DNA of 6,278 nucleotides from an uncultured Clostridium sp. (lineage in GTDB: Bacteria > Bacillota > Clostridia > TANB77 > CAG-508). Position numbers and translations under genes: made by a program. The stretch covers positions 1 through 6,278 of the forward strand of contig CAMSEM010000072.1 in assembly GCA_947057505.1 (NCBI GenBank), given 5' to 3'. This document shows positions 6,147-6,278 of the stretch, piece by piece; the first letter of the stretch is position 1, and the number at the start of each line of letters is the position of its first letter. Under the pieces are notes generated by a model. The model was not told where the DNA came from. It searched no databases and worked only from the letters and a program-made list of their open reading frames with translations.

Positions 6147-6215
6147 ATATTTATATTATGTCACATAAAAAGAAAATTATACAAAAATTAAAAAAATAAA
6201 ATAATTTTTTGTTAT

Positions 6216-6278
6216 CATGATTTAGTAAGTTTTTGTTTTAATATATTATATTTTTATACATAAACTTACTAAATCATG
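6216..6278. repeat. 17-bp inverted repeat ending at the window edge
   Basis: CATGATTTAGTAAGTTT (6216-6232) and its exact complement (6262-6278) flank a 29-nt A/T-rich spacer. The right arm ends on the last base given, so the repeat may extend further. It could be a terminator-like hairpin, an end of a mobile element, or a repeat that broke the assembly; the sequence alone does not decide. Confidence 0.75.

Larger units (their letters stand above)
5458..6278. other. 821-bp gene-free region downstream of gyrB
   Basis: No credible protein-coding gene is seen on either strand: all frames are broken by frequent stops, and the only longer open stretch (5450-5695, +) overlaps the inverted repeats and gives a low-complexity product with no usable start. 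The first third holds three inverted repeats. From about 5741 to 6160 the + strand is strongly C-rich and G-poor with a recurring degenerate motif. The last 60 bases are another inverted repeat. gyrA, commonly next to gyrB in Bacillota, is not here. Confidence 0.75.

Noticed and set aside
5741..6160. CRISPR array or tRNA cluster
   Set aside because: The recurring words are too diverged and unevenly spaced for CRISPR repeats. The TTCGA/TTCAA words resemble tRNA T-loops, but no acceptor or anticodon stems can be drawn around them.

Overview
The window is the origin-proximal replication locus of a very AT-rich, low-GC Gram-positive bacterium, most likely an uncultured clostridial or related Bacillota lineage. 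The evidence is gene order (oriC-like DNA, dnaN, small ORF, recF, small ORFs, gyrB on one strand), AGGAG-type ribosome binding sites, A/T-ending codons, normal TGG tryptophan codons with TGA as a stop, and a Gram-positive-type GyrB of about 643 residues. The genus cannot be named from the sequence alone.

Layout. Positions 1-321 are noncoding and look like the dnaA-dnaN intergenic origin. There is a cluster of DnaA boxes (one perfect, several with one mismatch), then a run of CTA/TTA triplets matching the DnaA-trio unwinding element, then an all-A/T stretch that runs into the dnaN ribosome binding site. dnaA itself is not visible. dnaN (322-1440) is followed after 3 bp by a 122-residue three-helix membrane protein of unknown function (1444-1812), in the slot where many Bacillota carry the S4-domain gene yaaA. 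recF follows (1836-2915). Between recF and gyrB, 2916-3450 holds short open stretches that together look like the remains of one two-helix membrane protein with a soluble tail. gyrB (3525-5457) is complete apart from one extra base (C3753) that breaks the frame inside the ATP-binding Asp-Asn-Gly motif.

After gyrB, 5458-6278 has no credible gene on either strand and gyrA is absent. This tail contains four inverted repeats, including a perfect 22-bp pair enclosing a further nested hairpin and a 17-bp pair ending exactly at the window edge. Its middle part is C-rich and G-poor on the + strand, opposite to the genes before it, and carries a degenerate motif recurring roughly every 40-50 bp.

Functionally, oriC is where DnaA opens the duplex, DnaN is the sliding clamp loaded there, RecF guides RecA loading at gaps and stalled forks, and GyrB is the ATPase subunit of the gyrase that relieves supercoils ahead of forks. 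dnaN, the membrane ORF and recF are tightly packed and probably cotranscribed. The items most worth a second look are the gyrB frameshift, the unfamiliar membrane gene, the broken gene upstream of gyrB and the structured, skew-inverted tail.
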